Shown here piece after piece: positions 50,301 through 61,294 of a stretch of 64,000 bases of DNA. Where the stretch lies: contig NC_088776.1 of NCBI RefSeq assembly GCF_954871325.1, positions 26,584,508 to 26,648,507 on the forward strand, written 5' to 3'. This DNA is from Gordionus sp. m RMFG-2023 (taxonomy: Eukaryota > Nematomorpha > Gordioida > Chordodea > Parachordodidae). Position 1 is the first letter of the stretch; every line of letters starts with the position of its first letter. The position numbers and the translations under genes are program-made. The notes under the pieces were generated by a model. The model was given only the letters and a program-made list of their open reading frames with translations, did no database searches and was not told where the DNA came from.

Positions 50301-51891
50301 TTGGCCACCTTCAATATTTTCATGATTTTGTAAATTATATTGTCTGCCTTTTATCTCAGCCATATAAATACTTTTTAACCTTTTTTAATATAAATTACAA
50401 TTCTAATGGCCTCCGGAAAACTACATCTGATAAAAAGGAATATTTAGAAATAATTTTTAAAAAGGTATATTATGGTAATATAAAGACAATTAAAAATCCT
50501 AGAGGTTCAAAATATACCATAATGAGAAAAAATAGATTGTTAAAAAATCATATAGAACGGTTTGAATAAAAAGAATCCTAATCTTCCCCGGTCTCCTCAG
50601 GTTTGTTCATAATGATTTTAAAAAATAGTTTTCATTCATTTACGAAATATTGTCTTCTTTGAAGTTTCAATTAGGGGGAAGAGGTAATTAATTTGGGGGT
50701 CCAACTATTTGGGTTTTTTTTATAAGTCATTAGAAACAAATTTGGAGTCCAGATATGGGGGCTGGGGAATTTTTTTTGGGTAGGGGGGCTTGGCCATGAG
50801 TTATGAATTGTATCTATGGAAAATCATTATTCTTAAAAAAATATATAGAGGTCCAATGTGGTTTTTTGTGGGAGAGCTCTGAGGTCCTCCAATACGCTTC
50901 TGCATGGCCGAGCATTAACGACGTTGGGTTATATAATTAATACTATTAATAGTCTTATTTTCAACAAAATATAAATATTTTATAATGTGTATCAGAGACT
51001 TGCAGGCCCTGTCCTAAGCCCGTGTTTAATTTTTTAAATACCCAGATAGGGCCTAAAAAAATATTTTTTAAAAAAATCAGAGCCAGCCAGGCCAATGGTA
51101 CCTCTGCAGGTCTCTGATATATATAAAGATAATTTAAAAAAACATAATTTAAGAATTTTATTTTCTCGTTAGGGGACCCAGTGCACTGTTTAATAGAAAA
51201 ATAAGAAATAACCAGGATACAATTAAATGAGAGTGGCCCAGTATGAAAATGTAATGCGAACTTACATTAATCACCAAAAGAGGAAATAATATAAGAATGA
51301 TTTAAGTGCTGATAAAAATAAAAGGGACTAAGAATGATGTGTAAAAAAAGTTATAAATAAAATTATGTGATAGGGAATTGTAAAATCTGCATATTTTTTG
51401 CAACATTTGTATTTGTTTTCTTCGGTTCATGTCTCATCCCCAAAATGGACCCTTTAGATAGGCCACTGACGATCATACATATCACATGTGAACTAATTGT
51501 ATAGGTAAAATAAAATACCGCCAAATACCGGAGTATGAATATCAATTATTTGATGATCTGCAGTTAGATAATCCCAAAAGCTATTTGGTTCTTTGCCCTC
51601 TTTAAATTGTATTGGGATGCAAGTTTTCTTTCTTTCAACATTATTTATTTTTTCCGCTAATAATCTAAAAATAATATTAATATCGATATGAGATATTATC
51701 ATAAGCTTTGCTATATATTAGAACTTATTATGACCGTCCTGACAATAATTTTGAGATAAAAATATAGGGTTTAACCTAGCTTTGCTTGCATTCACAGATT
51801 TGCACTTATTTCCTTGCCATACAATAAGGGAGTTTGGAGTATCCAATAAATAAGTGTTTTCCGAGTTTAATGAGGAGGTCATCAATGGAAC
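26327..51891 (-). CDS. FLII: Flightless-1 (gelsolin superfamily), C-terminal half, 14 exons; 5' end not in window
   Basis: Exons in order: 51891-51776, 51664-51529, 40627-40365, 37990-37860, 31241-31047, 30921-30802, 30656-30491, 29326-29263, 29200-28965, 28796-28667, 27410-27324, 27268-27176, 26618-26505, 26461-26327. All splice phases agree, giving 661 residues and TAA. Pieces follow human FLII in order: end of gelsolin repeat 2 ([16 protein letters not shown]), repeat 3 ([34 protein letters not shown]), [19 protein letters not shown], repeat 4 ([38 protein letters not shown]), [12 protein letters not shown], repeat 5 ([15 protein letters not shown]), [10 protein letters not shown], repeat 6 ([31 protein letters not shown]) and CFHAW near the end. 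FLII binds actin and nuclear receptor partners. Leucine-rich repeats and gelsolin repeat 1 were not found. The exon ending at 37860 uses donor GTCATG; a stronger GTAAGA at 37822 breaks the frame with the next exon. Confidence 0.95.
29457..30443. mobile_element. Non-autonomous hAT, 987 bp, in FLII intron
   Basis: Ends read TAGACCTGTGCACC and, inward from the right, TAGACCTGTGTTACGC. Subterminal GC-rich words (TCGGTGGCGG near 29485, CGGTGGCGAGC near 30361) recall the TAGACATGTGCGCCG element at 10450. The flanking octamers CAAATGTG and GGACTACT do not match. It ends 47 bases from the donor side of the FLII exon 30656-30491. Confidence 0.7.
31462..32821 (+). mobile_element. hAT transposon, internally reduced, 1360 bp
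   Basis: Ends are CAGGGATGTGAACCC from both sides, with the subterminal blocks repeating GAACCCGGACCC. Flanking octamers CTAAATAC and ATTAATAC match at 6 of 8. Coding relics on the plus strand: 31805-32140 ([20 protein letters not shown], then [12 protein letters not shown]), 32128-32367, and a hATC part near 32480-32645 ([24 protein letters not shown]). The N-terminal half of the transposase is absent and frames are broken. Confidence 0.85.
32947..33060 (+). repeat. Solo diverged left end of the CAGGGATGTGAACC hAT
   Basis: Parallels 31462-31560 of the neighbouring hAT: CTGGGATGTGAACCTG, then GGTATTTTGGCTG, TTTTAAAAGTGGATGGTTC and AAGGGTTTTAGG. It is strongly diverged and no right end was found, so it is an older truncated relative lying about 125 bp from the other element. 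Confidence 0.6.
33498..33573 (+). repeat. Two-copy tandem repeat, about 41 bp unit
   Basis: ACATAATAAATCATTTATTA occurs twice, followed each time by CTAAATATCACTCGG or TTAAATATCGCTCGG. Only two units; no coding meaning. Confidence 0.7.
33799..34611 (+). pseudogene. hAT transposase relic with large internal deletion
   Basis: 33799-34020 gives [19 protein letters not shown] followed by CKMCPK, an N-terminal BED-like Cys-x2-Cys half-finger. 34369-34611 gives the C-terminal part [20 protein letters not shown] then VERVIRKF, matching the hATC motif of BED-type hATs (IPSSAPVERVFS). The RNase H-like core between them is almost entirely missing. Terminal repeats were not identified. Confidence 0.7.
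35366..35500 (-). repeat. Inverted partner of the 17937-18070 repeat
   Basis: The plus strand reads TAGTGTTGCTTAATCGGC, then AAAATCGGCTAAAACTAA, GCATCGGCTAATCGTCCGTC and TATGCCTAGCATTAATTATT. The reverse complement aligns along the whole of 17937-18070. It is likely an hAT terminus. Confidence 0.6.
35899..36945. repeat. Tandem repeat blocks in inverted arrangement around a 0.5 kb spacer
   Basis: Two units of about 102 and 112 bp lie at 35899-36000 and 36001-36112 (AACATGTTAAATTAAAATTTC, ATCATGATCGTTA-TTTTAAAG, GCAAATGGG, ATAGATTGTAA). About three units of about 113 bp lie at 36630-36945 in the opposite orientation (AATAACGATTATGACAATTG, TACATCTTCTTGAAATTTTAA, TTTACAATCTATATTTTTAGCCATTTG). 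The layout looks like a foldback element or MITE with amplified ends. No coding sequence lies in the spacer. Confidence 0.75.
38142..40266. mobile_element. hAT-like non-autonomous element enclosing a foldback element
   Basis: Ends read CAGAGATGCACAAATCCC and, inward from the right, CAGAGATGTGCCTATACC, and both subterminal regions carry TATCGGCCGATA- or GTCGGATATCGAC-like words. Flanking octamers TTAACAAT and ATTATTAT match poorly, so the limits are based on the ends alone. It occupies most of FLII intron 37991-40364. A long palindrome at 38892-40032 sits inside. Confidence 0.65.
38892..40032. mobile_element. Foldback element: two long inverted arms
   Basis: The left arm (about 38892-39350) and right arm (about 39435-40032) are inverted copies. 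Shared words include TTCGGACGACCATTTTTAAAA, the paired ATTGTATA/TATACAAT, CAAATATATTCC, AAATGCAAAAATT and GGCGCTAT/ATAGCGCC at the centre. The loop is under 100 bp. The right arm also holds an internal duplication (AATTATAAAAACTAAATAAA twice, about 130 bp apart). No ORF is present. Confidence 0.8.
40738..41050 (+). repeat. Diverged single arm of the foldback family
   Basis: Aligns with the left arm at 38930-39190: AAATGAATGAAACTTG, CAAAATTTAA-AGCTCTAGCTCAAATATATTC, TTGTAGCCTTTAAAATTCTC and CATTTCCACTAAAACAAG. It lies just upstream of the FLII exon at 40627 in the adjacent intron. No opposing arm was seen. Confidence 0.65.
41636..43058. mobile_element. Transposon with GTCTAGAATTGGAGT ends, about 1.4 kb
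   Basis: Left end GTCTAGAATTGGAGTACCCC and, inward from the right, GTCTAGAATTGGAGTGCTCC; both continue CACT-G. A second copy of the left end lies inverted in DDX56 intron 5 (23882-24085). Superfamily is undetermined: no target duplication was recognised and I could not identify a transposase in the broken reading frames. Confidence 0.75.
43280..45439 (-). mobile_element. hAT transposon, 2160 bp, perfect target duplication
   Basis: Ends read TAGAGGTGGGCGCGGGCC from both sides with the octamer CTAGAGTG identical at 43272-43279 and 45440-45447. Subterminal blocks repeat TCACGCCC and GCCCGCTCACG many times. Minus-strand coding relics: 44609-44259 ([24 protein letters not shown]) and about 43670-43600 ([15 protein letters not shown]), the hAT core and hATC motif. 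Frames are broken, but the perfect duplication suggests a fairly recent insertion. Confidence 0.95.
47378..48920. other. FLII intron DNA; fragmentary element ends only
   Basis: Near 47586 is CAGTGGCGTAAACC, a hAT-type end like GGCGTAGC ends elsewhere in the window. Around 48740-48810 a small GC-rich patch with GGTTCGG words is probably another hAT remnant. The minus-strand ORF 47878-48069 (63 codons) resembles nothing I know. Confidence 0.4.
48921..50260 (-). mobile_element. 5'-truncated LINE with reverse transcriptase and C-terminal finger
   Basis: On the minus strand the reverse transcriptase starts near 50220 ([32 protein letters not shown]), then shifts frame and continues 50098-49808 with [18 protein letters not shown] and YADGLVLMA. 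Next come a Cys/His segment ([25 protein letters not shown], near 49740-49650) and a C-terminal part at 49365-49075 ([33 protein letters not shown]). The catalytic YADD is YADG here. The 3' end finishes in GAAGAAGAAGAAGG near 48921. It is clearly richer in G+C than its surroundings. The clade was not determined. Confidence 0.9.
50993..51116. mobile_element. Tiny hAT MITE, 124 bp
   Basis: Ends read CAGAGACTTGCAGGCCC and, inward from the right, CAGAGACCTGCAGAGG. Flanking octamers ATGTGTAT and ATATATAT match at 6 of 8. It lies about 410 bp downstream of the FLII exon 51664-51529, in the large intron. Confidence 0.65.
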
Positions 51892-53561
51892 CTGAAATAA
51901 TAACGATAAATTATTCACAAATTAATTGCGCCTTCTTTGTCTTAGGCCACATCCAAACAGAACGGGCATTTAATTGTTAATAAAAATCACTGTTTGGAAA
52001 TGGTCTTATATAAAAAAGAGAGATGAATATACCTATTTTTAAAAATATTGTATTTGCCAATGAAATTAATAAAGCCATATAAATTCACTTTTTTCGTTAC
52101 AAACCCAACCCATATTTTTATTTATATTTTTGAGCAACAAACTTTTAATAAAAAATTTATAACATATTCAATTAGTTTATTTTTTTACTTTTATAACTTT
52201 TCGTATTATATTTTTATCAAAATTTTAATCTTAATTTTATAAACATAAAATTAGTTATATAATTTTAATTTTGTTATATTAATATATAATTGTAATAAAA
52301 TTTTGAGATTATATTAATATAATAAATAAGCGTCATGGAAGATAATTTCCTTGGGAAAACCCTCGTTTTTTCTAAGGAGGGGGGGGGGAGTATTTTTGAT
52401 AATTATTTTTAAAAAAATTAGTTTTTTCGGGGAATTATCTCGTGATTCGGTAGGCCTACCCCCATTTTATTAGTAAAATATCTCACTCAAATATTTTATT
52501 AAGATTTGATATTTTCGACATTTATAAGCTTAAATAAATTATCAATAAGTTTTAATATTAATTAAAAATTTTACTGGAATTTTTGTAAATAGTATTAAAA
52601 ATAAATCATAATATGACTATATTTAAGATTTTTATTATAAATCAATTTGAAACATTCAATAATCAAAATTTTCAAAAACCAGTTCTAAATATTAATGACT
52701 GGTATTTTTTGTAGTAACATCTCAAAAACTCTGAGTGTCATGTCTCAGTATACAGGAATCCGCGAAATTTTCAAAGTAGAAGGCCCAGCGTGCCCTTTCA
52801 AAAAATTAAAAAAAAAAATTTAATATGGTATTTTAGCATATAATTAATATTTTAACATGAAATAAACAAAATATTTTATAAACAAAATGGTAGTATATTA
52901 ATATAATTGTACATTTTTAATTTAAAAACTATCCCTACCTATTATTTTAGCAGGTTCTTAAAAAATAATATTCAATAGAAATAGGAGAATGTCATTGTAT
53001 CCGTTTTGACTAGCCGTCTATTAGCTGCATCCCTGCTTCTACACAAGGACTGCATATTAGAGGTCTACATTGGATGGGTTTTTAGCCCCGCCCATCTAAG
53101 TGGGCGGGCGGGTTAAATTTTTTTAAAGAACGGAAGTGGGCTAAAAAATTTACAACTTTTATTTGTTATTTGAAATCCTTTGAGTAAACATTAAAAAAAT
53201 ATGCTCTCAGATATTCAACATTTTTAATACCAAAGTATCGATAACTGAAGGAAGTTGTCTTTAGAAGAAATTAATTAGGCAAAAATAAATAGAAAACATG
53301 TTGGATTTGATTTGCATGGAAGAATTTAACATCAACGTGAATGAAAAACAGATTTTACCCATTTCCTTAAAAGCAAAGAGAATTCACTTAAGATTATAAA
53401 TGCAATGTTTGAAATAGATATCATCAACGTTAAAATTAAACAACAGATGGGTAGATAAGGCTGTTACAGATGAGGAAATGACATAAAAAAATATTTAAAT
53501 CTTAAGGTAACGAGTTTTTGTATAATTTAGCAAGATTTTAGGCTACTTAGTTTAGTTTAAG
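51892..53561. other. Region upstream of the last recognised FLII exon; no exon seen
   Basis: I searched the minus strand for gelsolin repeat 1 and repeat 2 motifs and found none. A GC-rich patch at about 53085-53120 (CCGCCCATCTAAGTGGGCGGG) looks like a hAT end. The rest is A+T-rich. Confidence 0.4.
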
Positions 53562-54930
53562 CAGGGTTTAGAACCGAACCGCCAAACCGGGATGAACCGT
53601 TGTAATTCTCTGAACCGTAACCGAATCGTTATCAAGAAAATATAAAGAGTGAAAATTAATTTTAAATTATTAACCTAAATTTTAGATTTTACCTTGGGGG
53701 CAATTTTTAAATTCGTGATTTATTTTCAAATTAAAATTTTTTATATTATCTACATATCAATCAATACCAAGTTTATTGCTTTTACTTTAAATACTCAATT
53801 AATAGAGATTTGGCAAATTACCAGTCAATTGGCTATTCCAAATTAAATTTGAAAAAAACCACTAATAAATTGTTGCGCAAGATGGAAGACTACTAGAGTT
53901 AAAAAATTTTTGTCTGCCAAGAAATATTGCTCCAAAGCAATGATCGCGAAAAATGTTCAGATAATGAATGGAAAATAATTAGCGATATAATAAAACCTTT
54001 ATATCCAGCTTATATTTTGACAAAATATATACTTAACAATCGGCGATTTTTATGCTACGTGGATCAAATGTATCATGTAAACGAGCAAAGTAGACACTCC
54101 ATTTGCCATACTTTTAGTTTCTACGATAAAAGCACGAGAAATAAATTTGAAAAATGACGTTTTTTGCTCAGCTATATATCTCGACCCAAGATATAATGTA
54201 ATTTTAACATTTGAAGAAAAAGAGATGGCCAAAAAACATCTTTCTAAAACTTTGAACTTAATACAAAATTTAAATAATCCGAACATTGAAATTTTTGATA
54301 ATATGCCTTCACATTCGAAAGATAATTTAATGATGATTTTGAAGATTTATTAAGCCTTAATAAGAATAATTATGAGGGCATAGAAAATTATAATAAATGT
54401 ATAGAAATAGAATATATAATTCGGCCATTTGATAATATAGCGAGATTAAAAAAAGATACTAATCTTTTGAATTATTGGGAAAATGTAATGAATAGTATGC
54501 CAAAACATTATAAGTTAGCTAAAACCATGCTAGCAGTTCCAGCTAGGCAGGTATCCGTAGAAGGAGCATTTTCTAGACTTTAAATTTTACTCTATTCGCA
54601 GAGAACAAAATTAAATCCTGAAATATTAGAAAATATTTTAGTTATCTGTTCTAATTCTCTTTTTAAACATAAATAGTATAAATTTCATTATATTTATGCG
54701 TTATTTTATTCCTTTGTCAATTTGTCAAATTTATAATTACTAAGTTTAATAAAAATATGTATTAAATTATCGTGGTTAAATTAAATAAGAAATTATAAAA
54801 ATATATATTAAAAAGATTTTCCTCAGATTTATATATATGGTTTATGATTAATTTTTTTTAAAATCAAATTTATAAAAACCGGAACAAACCGAAAAGAACC
54901 GTTATAAATTATAAACCGAACTCAACCCTA
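53562..54930 (+). mobile_element. hAT transposon, reduced, 1369 bp
   Basis: Left end CAGGGTTTAGAACCGAACC; inward from the right TAGGGTTGAGTTCGGTTT. Octamers AGTTTAAG and AGTTAAAA match at 6 of 8. Plus-strand relics: 53927-54157 (SDNEWKIISDIIKPLYPAY), 54147-54353 (FCSAIYLDPRYNVILTFEE) and about 54470-54670 (YWENVMNSMPKHY, MLAVPARQVSVEGAFSRL, NPEILENILVICSNSL). This is the C-terminal half of a hAT transposase with several frame breaks. Subterminal GAACCG words are repeated. Confidence 0.85.
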
Positions 54931-55254
54931 AGTTAAAATCATTTTTTACATCAGTCCAAGTCTAACCTTCCAAGTCAGGCCTGCCATTCAAATAAATTTT
55001 TTCAAAAAAAACAGAAATGGAACAAAACATTTATAAAATTTTATACTGAAACCCGAAACGAACCGACGGCTATACTTAACGGTTCGAAAACCTGAGTTTA
55101 AGTTTACAATTTATCAACAATTAATTTAAATTACTTTTTTTATTATTATTAATGGTTACACTTTTTATTTAAATATCTCTCTTAAGTAGAGGATATACTT
55201 CAAAGTGATATCCTAGTTTGATGGAAACTACATGAAAAAGATTTATCGAAGATA

Positions 55255-55345
55255 AAGATTAACTAGAAAAATATTGGCAATTCCAACAACCAGTGCTTTT
55301 TCTGAACGAGGAATTAGCATTGCTGGAAGGTTTTTAGTATCATTA
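55255..55345 (+). pseudogene. hATC fragment
   Basis: The plus strand reads ILAIPTTSAFSERGISIAGR, the hAT C-terminal dimerisation motif. It is a short isolated piece downstream of the 53562-54930 element and differs from that element's own motif, so it comes from another hAT family. Confidence 0.7.
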
Positions 55346-55479
55346 AATATTAATTTCTATTATTTGTTAAATATATTATTAGATCAAATTAGTGTTGTTA
55401 AACGGCTCGATTTGAGCCGGCCTTTTTTGACGAACTGATTTTTAAATTTCTAGATCTGATTAAACTGGAATCATGCAGA

Positions 55480-56560
55480 GGGGATTGTTCATACCCTATG
55501 AATCTTCTTAATAAGTTTTCTTAAAAAATTTTGCAAAGAATTGGATTTCTTTTGTTAGCGATGTTGAACAGTGTCATGACTTGGGAGAAATCTAGTATAG
55601 CAACACCCCTTTGCACACTATATCCAACATACCCTGGCTTTGATTAAATCACCGTTTAGAATGCGCGGGATCCATTGCAAAAGTGCTGCAGTTATCACTT
55701 TAAAGCCTTTATTAATACATAATATATTGTATATATAGCCAGTCTAACAAAAATCAAAAGGCGTTGGATCAAATAGCATTTGAATTTGGCATTCAATTGC
55801 TGAAGATTGGAAGGGTACTTGATATACGGTGGATGACTAGCTGTCGTCGTAATGTTAGCAGTTTGGAATAACTACGAGAATCCAGCAAATTCTAGCAACA
55901 GTGGAAAATTTAAAGGGCTGTCCACCCGATTAGAAAGTGATAAATTCTATCAGATCTCGTGTTGAAGTATGATGTTCTACTTGAATTATCCAATCTGTAT
56001 TTAAGGCTTCCGGCAAGAATAACCAGTTTATCTAAAACTGAAAAATTAATAAAGCGAACGATTCGTGTTCGAAATTGTTAAAAGATATGACTATTAGGTT
56101 CTAAATCTCCTTTATAATTTCTAAATGCATGTTTATTTATTTTAATTAGTGATATTAAAGGAAAACAGAAGACTATCAATGATCAATTCATTATTGCCCT
56201 AATAGGCAATAATTCTAATTATAATAATTAAAAGTATCTTTTTAGCTATCTTATCTGATATAGAATATTTATGAAAATATAACTAGCCAGCAGACCCTCA
56301 CCTTCGTTATGGAAAAGAGCAAATTGACTTTGACTGAAGCTCGATGTGAATCTCGCAATAAATGGAATATGTTGATAATTAAAATGAAAGCAATAAATTC
56401 TTACGTTATCTGAAAGAGTTTAAAAATACGTGTAATATTGCTGAATGGGATCGCGTTCATGAATATCATTATGACGGATTTGCGTGAAAGTCTAATAATA
56501 AAACCTATTTCCAGTTAATGATGATGAACAAAATGAGTCACAGGTATACAAACGATAACC
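55480..56560 (+). pseudogene. Decayed hAT-like transposase (KIAA1586/ZMYM-type)
   Basis: Broken frames read DQIAFEFGIQLLKIGRVLDI then RWMTSCRRNVSSL (about 55760-55870), then LYLRLPARITSLSKTEKLIK and RTIRVRN (about 56000-56080), like the central region of KIAA1586-type domesticated-hAT relatives. A later piece near 56310-56480 follows the same order. Many stops; an old relic. TAGTGTTGTTAAACGGCTCG at about 55390 may be its left end. Confidence 0.55.
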
Positions 56561-56599
56561 AATTCAAGTAAAAGTGGGGTTAGTATTATTAAAAATATT

Positions 56600-58611
56600 C
56601 GAAAACTGGCTATGGAGAATATTGATTTTTTCACCTTTTTTGATCTATTCAGATTTATGCATTATAATAATATAATTGTGGAAATCATTCTAAATAATTA
56701 CCTCTTTTTTTATGTAATATATATTTTTTTCAATATATTTCAATTTTTATATAACTTTTTAAATAGCTATTTTATATAATATAGACGTTTTTTTTTGAAA
56801 TGCTTCGATACAAAAAAAAATTCCCTCAAATTTTTGAGAATTTTGCCCATTTTAGCGTGCCCCCTATTATTTTTGTTAGAGTCCACGTCGTAAATTTACT
56901 ACAACATTGCCAATGTATTACTTAAGAGGTAAATTAATAGAAAGAAGAATCAAGTAGCGTACAAAAACACAATATTGAATTATAAAGAATTCGTTTTTAT
57001 AAGTCTTAAGAAAGATCTAACTCAAAGTTTATATGCAATTAGAAATAGAAGTAGATGATTATATTGAATAATAAATGATAAAATAGCGGCAGCGTCACCT
57101 TTATGTTTGTTTAAGATTGGATATATTTTATTTTGATATAGTTTAATGGTATCTTATTTTAATATATTGAAATCGTTTTAAATAAATTAAAAAATATTTT
57201 AAAAAAGTTTACAAATTGATAGCCTTTAAAATTATATGCAATATTAATAACTTTAAGTCCAAATAATATTATTAATGAAAATTTTTATAAATATATTTAA
57301 TAGTTCAATAAAAAATGGAGTTTAATTTTATGTATGCATAATGCAACTTGTCTAGATTTCTATTTTGTAAAATATATTAAATATTGTTATTTTTATTCAT
57401 AAAGTATTTTGTCTTATATTTGATATTTAATAGATTATAATATTCGATATTAATAAATTGTCAAGTACATGCTCAGGCTCTTATATGTTTAGCACTAAAT
57501 GCTAACTTCCCTATTAAATAAAACACTACCTTTCCAGAAATGAAATAACATGATTTTTAATGACACCGATTTCAGAGTGTATTAATGAAAAAACAATTAA
57601 TATATAAGAAAACAGCATAATTTAAAAAATGAAAAGTCAATTATTGGTAAAAGAAAAATAGGATATGTAATTTAGTCACAAATAAATAAATCATAACGTA
57701 ACAAATATTTCAAGGTTTTTAAAGTAAAAATGCTTTGATATTTTTATGAAAGCATGATAATATATAAAATATTTTTACCGGTTCTGTGATTATGCTATTT
57801 GCATCGCATGAGCAACGATATAGTCGAGTAATATGTTCCTAATATTTTATAATTTAAAAAAATCATTATCCTGTAGAAGAGTTTAGTTTAGAGTAATAAG
57901 CTAATAGAATAAATCGAAACCATATTAGAAGAATCTCTCTATCAATAAAAAAACAAAATTTTATAAAGAAAATTATAATGTATGCTACATTTTTTTAAAT
58001 TATATTTTTAATATAAGTAAAAGAATAGAGTTATTAAAGTAGGGCGCTACTTTATTTGAAAAATAGTGATTGGCTACTTTTTAATTAAAAGGAATAAATA
58101 TTTTTTTTTGCCTATTTGTTTATTAAAAATTTCTATCTATAAAATTAAAAATACAATTTTATAATTGTGTTTCCAAAAAAGATCCATAATTATACCTAAA
58201 AATTTTTATTTGAATTTTTTGACATATATATAAAATTCTTTAACTTCGTTTGTAAAAAGGCGGATACGAAAATTAATTTCTTATTTCATAATTAAGTTTA
58301 AAATTTTATTATTTACTTTTGAAATTTAAGTGTATAATATCAAATATAAGTTTTAACAAAATATAACAATATTATTTAATACTACAGTGAAAAATATGTA
58401 CAGGGTTGCAGGTGTTTAATTTGGTGATATATTAAAAACAAAGACTATTAAGTGGGATAATAAATAAGTTTGAAGTGTTTAAAAACAGAAATACCTCATT
58501 TATGTATTAGGTAAAATTTATTAAGTAAATAAAAATTTCTCATAAAACTTACAAAAAATAATTTTTTAAATTTTAAATGTTTAATATTAATAATATTTTA
58601 TCCAATAATAC
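56600..58611. other. A+T-rich DNA; nothing recognised
   Basis: No coding similarity, terminal repeats or structured repeats were seen in this stretch on either strand. Confidence 0.5.
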
Positions 58612-59216
58612 TAGTGCTGTAAACGTTACTACAAAAAAGAAACCGTTACTCGTTACATCTGAAAAAAGAAACACGTTCCCGTTACTCGTTACCTTTTCAA
58701 AAAAAACGCGCGTTAGCGACTTTTCGTAACGGGCTACTTGTTACTTAAAAAAATAAAATATATACAAAAATATTTTTTCCGGACAATATATAATAAAATA
58801 AAACTATACAAAAAGAATATATAAGATCGTTATAAAAAAAATATTCATATATTTAATTATAATATAAATAAAATTATAAAAAATAATATATTATAAGATA
58901 ACATCTTTATGTAACAATTTTTTATATATTTTTAGCAACAATTGATTTCAAAATTTTTCAGACAAACAAGAGCGCTTAGTGCTCAACACAGCTGGTTAAA
59001 TAATGGGATGTGATATATAGTATTTTAATAATAAATAAAATATATAATGAAATTCTCTGTAAAATTTTATTATTGGATAATCCTGGCTACGCCACTCTTT
59101 CATATATATTTATTATTTAAAAAAAGTTTTTAAAATCACTATTTTTTATTCTTTAAATTTATTAACAATTATAGTCAAACCAATAGCAATACTAAAACAA
59201 GAAATAGAAGATATAA

Positions 59217-61181
59217 CAGGGGCGTCGCTAGCCTTTACAATCTCAGGGGGCTCAACTAAAAAAATTTTTATAAGGGGCGAAGCCCCTCCATAACTTCTAA
59301 TTGCGGGCCTTCGGCCTGCTTTTGCCCGGCCTTCGGCCGAGTTTTATATGAATATATTATACTTTTTAAAAATTTGCTAACTCTGAATAATTATTCTGAA
59401 TTTCATATTTTGCCATTTATTATACTATGCATACAAAATAAACTAGCATATAAATAATTAAAACAATATAAGACATTTCTAAAAATATTATTTTTTAATA
59501 TAAAATCGATTTATTACAGTATAAAATATTTTCGATTGCTAATATAAAAAAATTTTGCCTCTAAAGAATTACAAGTGATAAAAAAAGTTAATTAATTCAT
59601 AAATATGCCTCAATTGATAATAATTTTTAAAAACTACATATTATTAAATTAGTAACTTACATTGACAAAAGGTCAAGAAACTAATATAACACACTGCTAC
59701 CATTTTTAGACAATGTTTTATAGATTGACTAATAAGGAAAAATTTATAGGCCTAACCAAATCAACAATTCTAGGAGAAGAGAATATAAACGACCAATCCA
59801 AATCATAAAACTATATGGTGGTCAGAACTTCCTCTTAAATGACATGATAGAAGCTAGATAAGTAATTGAGAAAAAAATTGTGAGATATTAAATTTCTAAA
59901 AGATTATCTTCCATTTTTAATGATATATAAACGACTACACAGTTGACCATTATTGCTTATAAAATATGCAATCATATGATTTCAGTAGCTGTAATAATAA
60001 TCTTAAATTACATAGCCACACAAATAATAGATGCTGGTTAATTTGCAGTCGTAGCCATGACACTCACTATATTAATTTATATCAGAATTTATTATGCTAG
60101 ATAAATTGATAAAACAAAAACACTAAAAACCTTTAAAAGAAATTATGCAAATGTCTTGAAGCCTTAAGTTATTAACAAGGCAGGGATGCCATATTAGAAA
60201 TGAAACATTTTGTAACTATAAAATAAGAACCAGAGTGATATGATATGATAAAAGAAATTAATTAAGATTTTATACACCTCTAGTTGGTATATTATATCTT
60301 AAAATAGTAGCAGTTTGTAATAATATCAAAAATATACTAGTATTAAAAATTTAACTCAAAACTGCTTTTCAAATAAGAAAAAAATAGTTTTCTATCTAAT
60401 TTATTACATCCATTCTGGGATAAATAATAAGATGTTAAAATATTTGAAAACAATTTATTATTATATTTATTATCAAAAGCATTTATTAGTAAAATTTATT
60501 AAAATATTAACTGTAATATATTATATAACTGTCAAATACGTCTGTAAAAGTAATATTTAACCTAATATTTTATAACCAATTATATCTAATAGAGGATTAT
60601 TAACTATATGTTTACTTACTTTTTATAAATAAATCTCTTATACTTATTAGGATTTGGACCTTGAAAATAATTTTAAGAGGCATAGTAACTAAATTTAAAT
60701 ATCAATAATATAGTTGATTAGTGATTTTGAACTCGGCTAATTACAATATTAAATTTTTTATTTTCAATTAATATTTATTTAATTAGGGTTATATAATAAT
60801 TTAAATAATAAAAGTCAATAAAGCTTCAACTGTTAATGCTAAATTTATATTTAGTGAGTGATATTAATATTCTATTTTTAACACAGAATTTGATTGCAAG
60901 CTAACATAGTGAAAATATAATTTATAAGTATTAATCTAATCTAATAATTAAAATAGTATTCATTTAAGAATAATTTAGATAGACTTATTAATTTTTAAAA
61001 ATTAAATCTATATATTACTCAATAGAATTATAAAAGAAATCATACAGTGGGCAATCAAAAAAATTTATTATTAGTTCAAGGGGATATTAAAGAGCCATTA
61101 AAAAAAATTGTTTTTCTTCAGGGGGCTATTCAAATTTTTCAGGGGGCTCGAGCCCCTGCGCGGCCCTTAGCGATGACACTG
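59217..61181. mobile_element. Non-autonomous hAT, 1965 bp, relative of the 10085-15076 element
   Basis: Ends: CAGGGGCGTCGCTAGCC and, inward from the right, CAGTGTCATCGCTAAGGG. Octamers AGATATAA and AGATAGAA match at 7 of 8. Near the left end GGGCCTTCGGCCTGCTTTTG and CCGGCCTTCGGCCG closely copy 10165-10200. An internal segment (about 60440-60650) is the reverse complement of 14160-14345. No transposase was found. Confidence 0.85.
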
Positions 61182-61294
61182 AGATAGAAAAAACTTAATA
61201 TAATACTTTGAACCAACACCAATATTTTGTTAATTTTGGGTTTTTAATGTTGGTTTCCAGCCCAACATTGTAATATAATTTAATTGCTAATATT

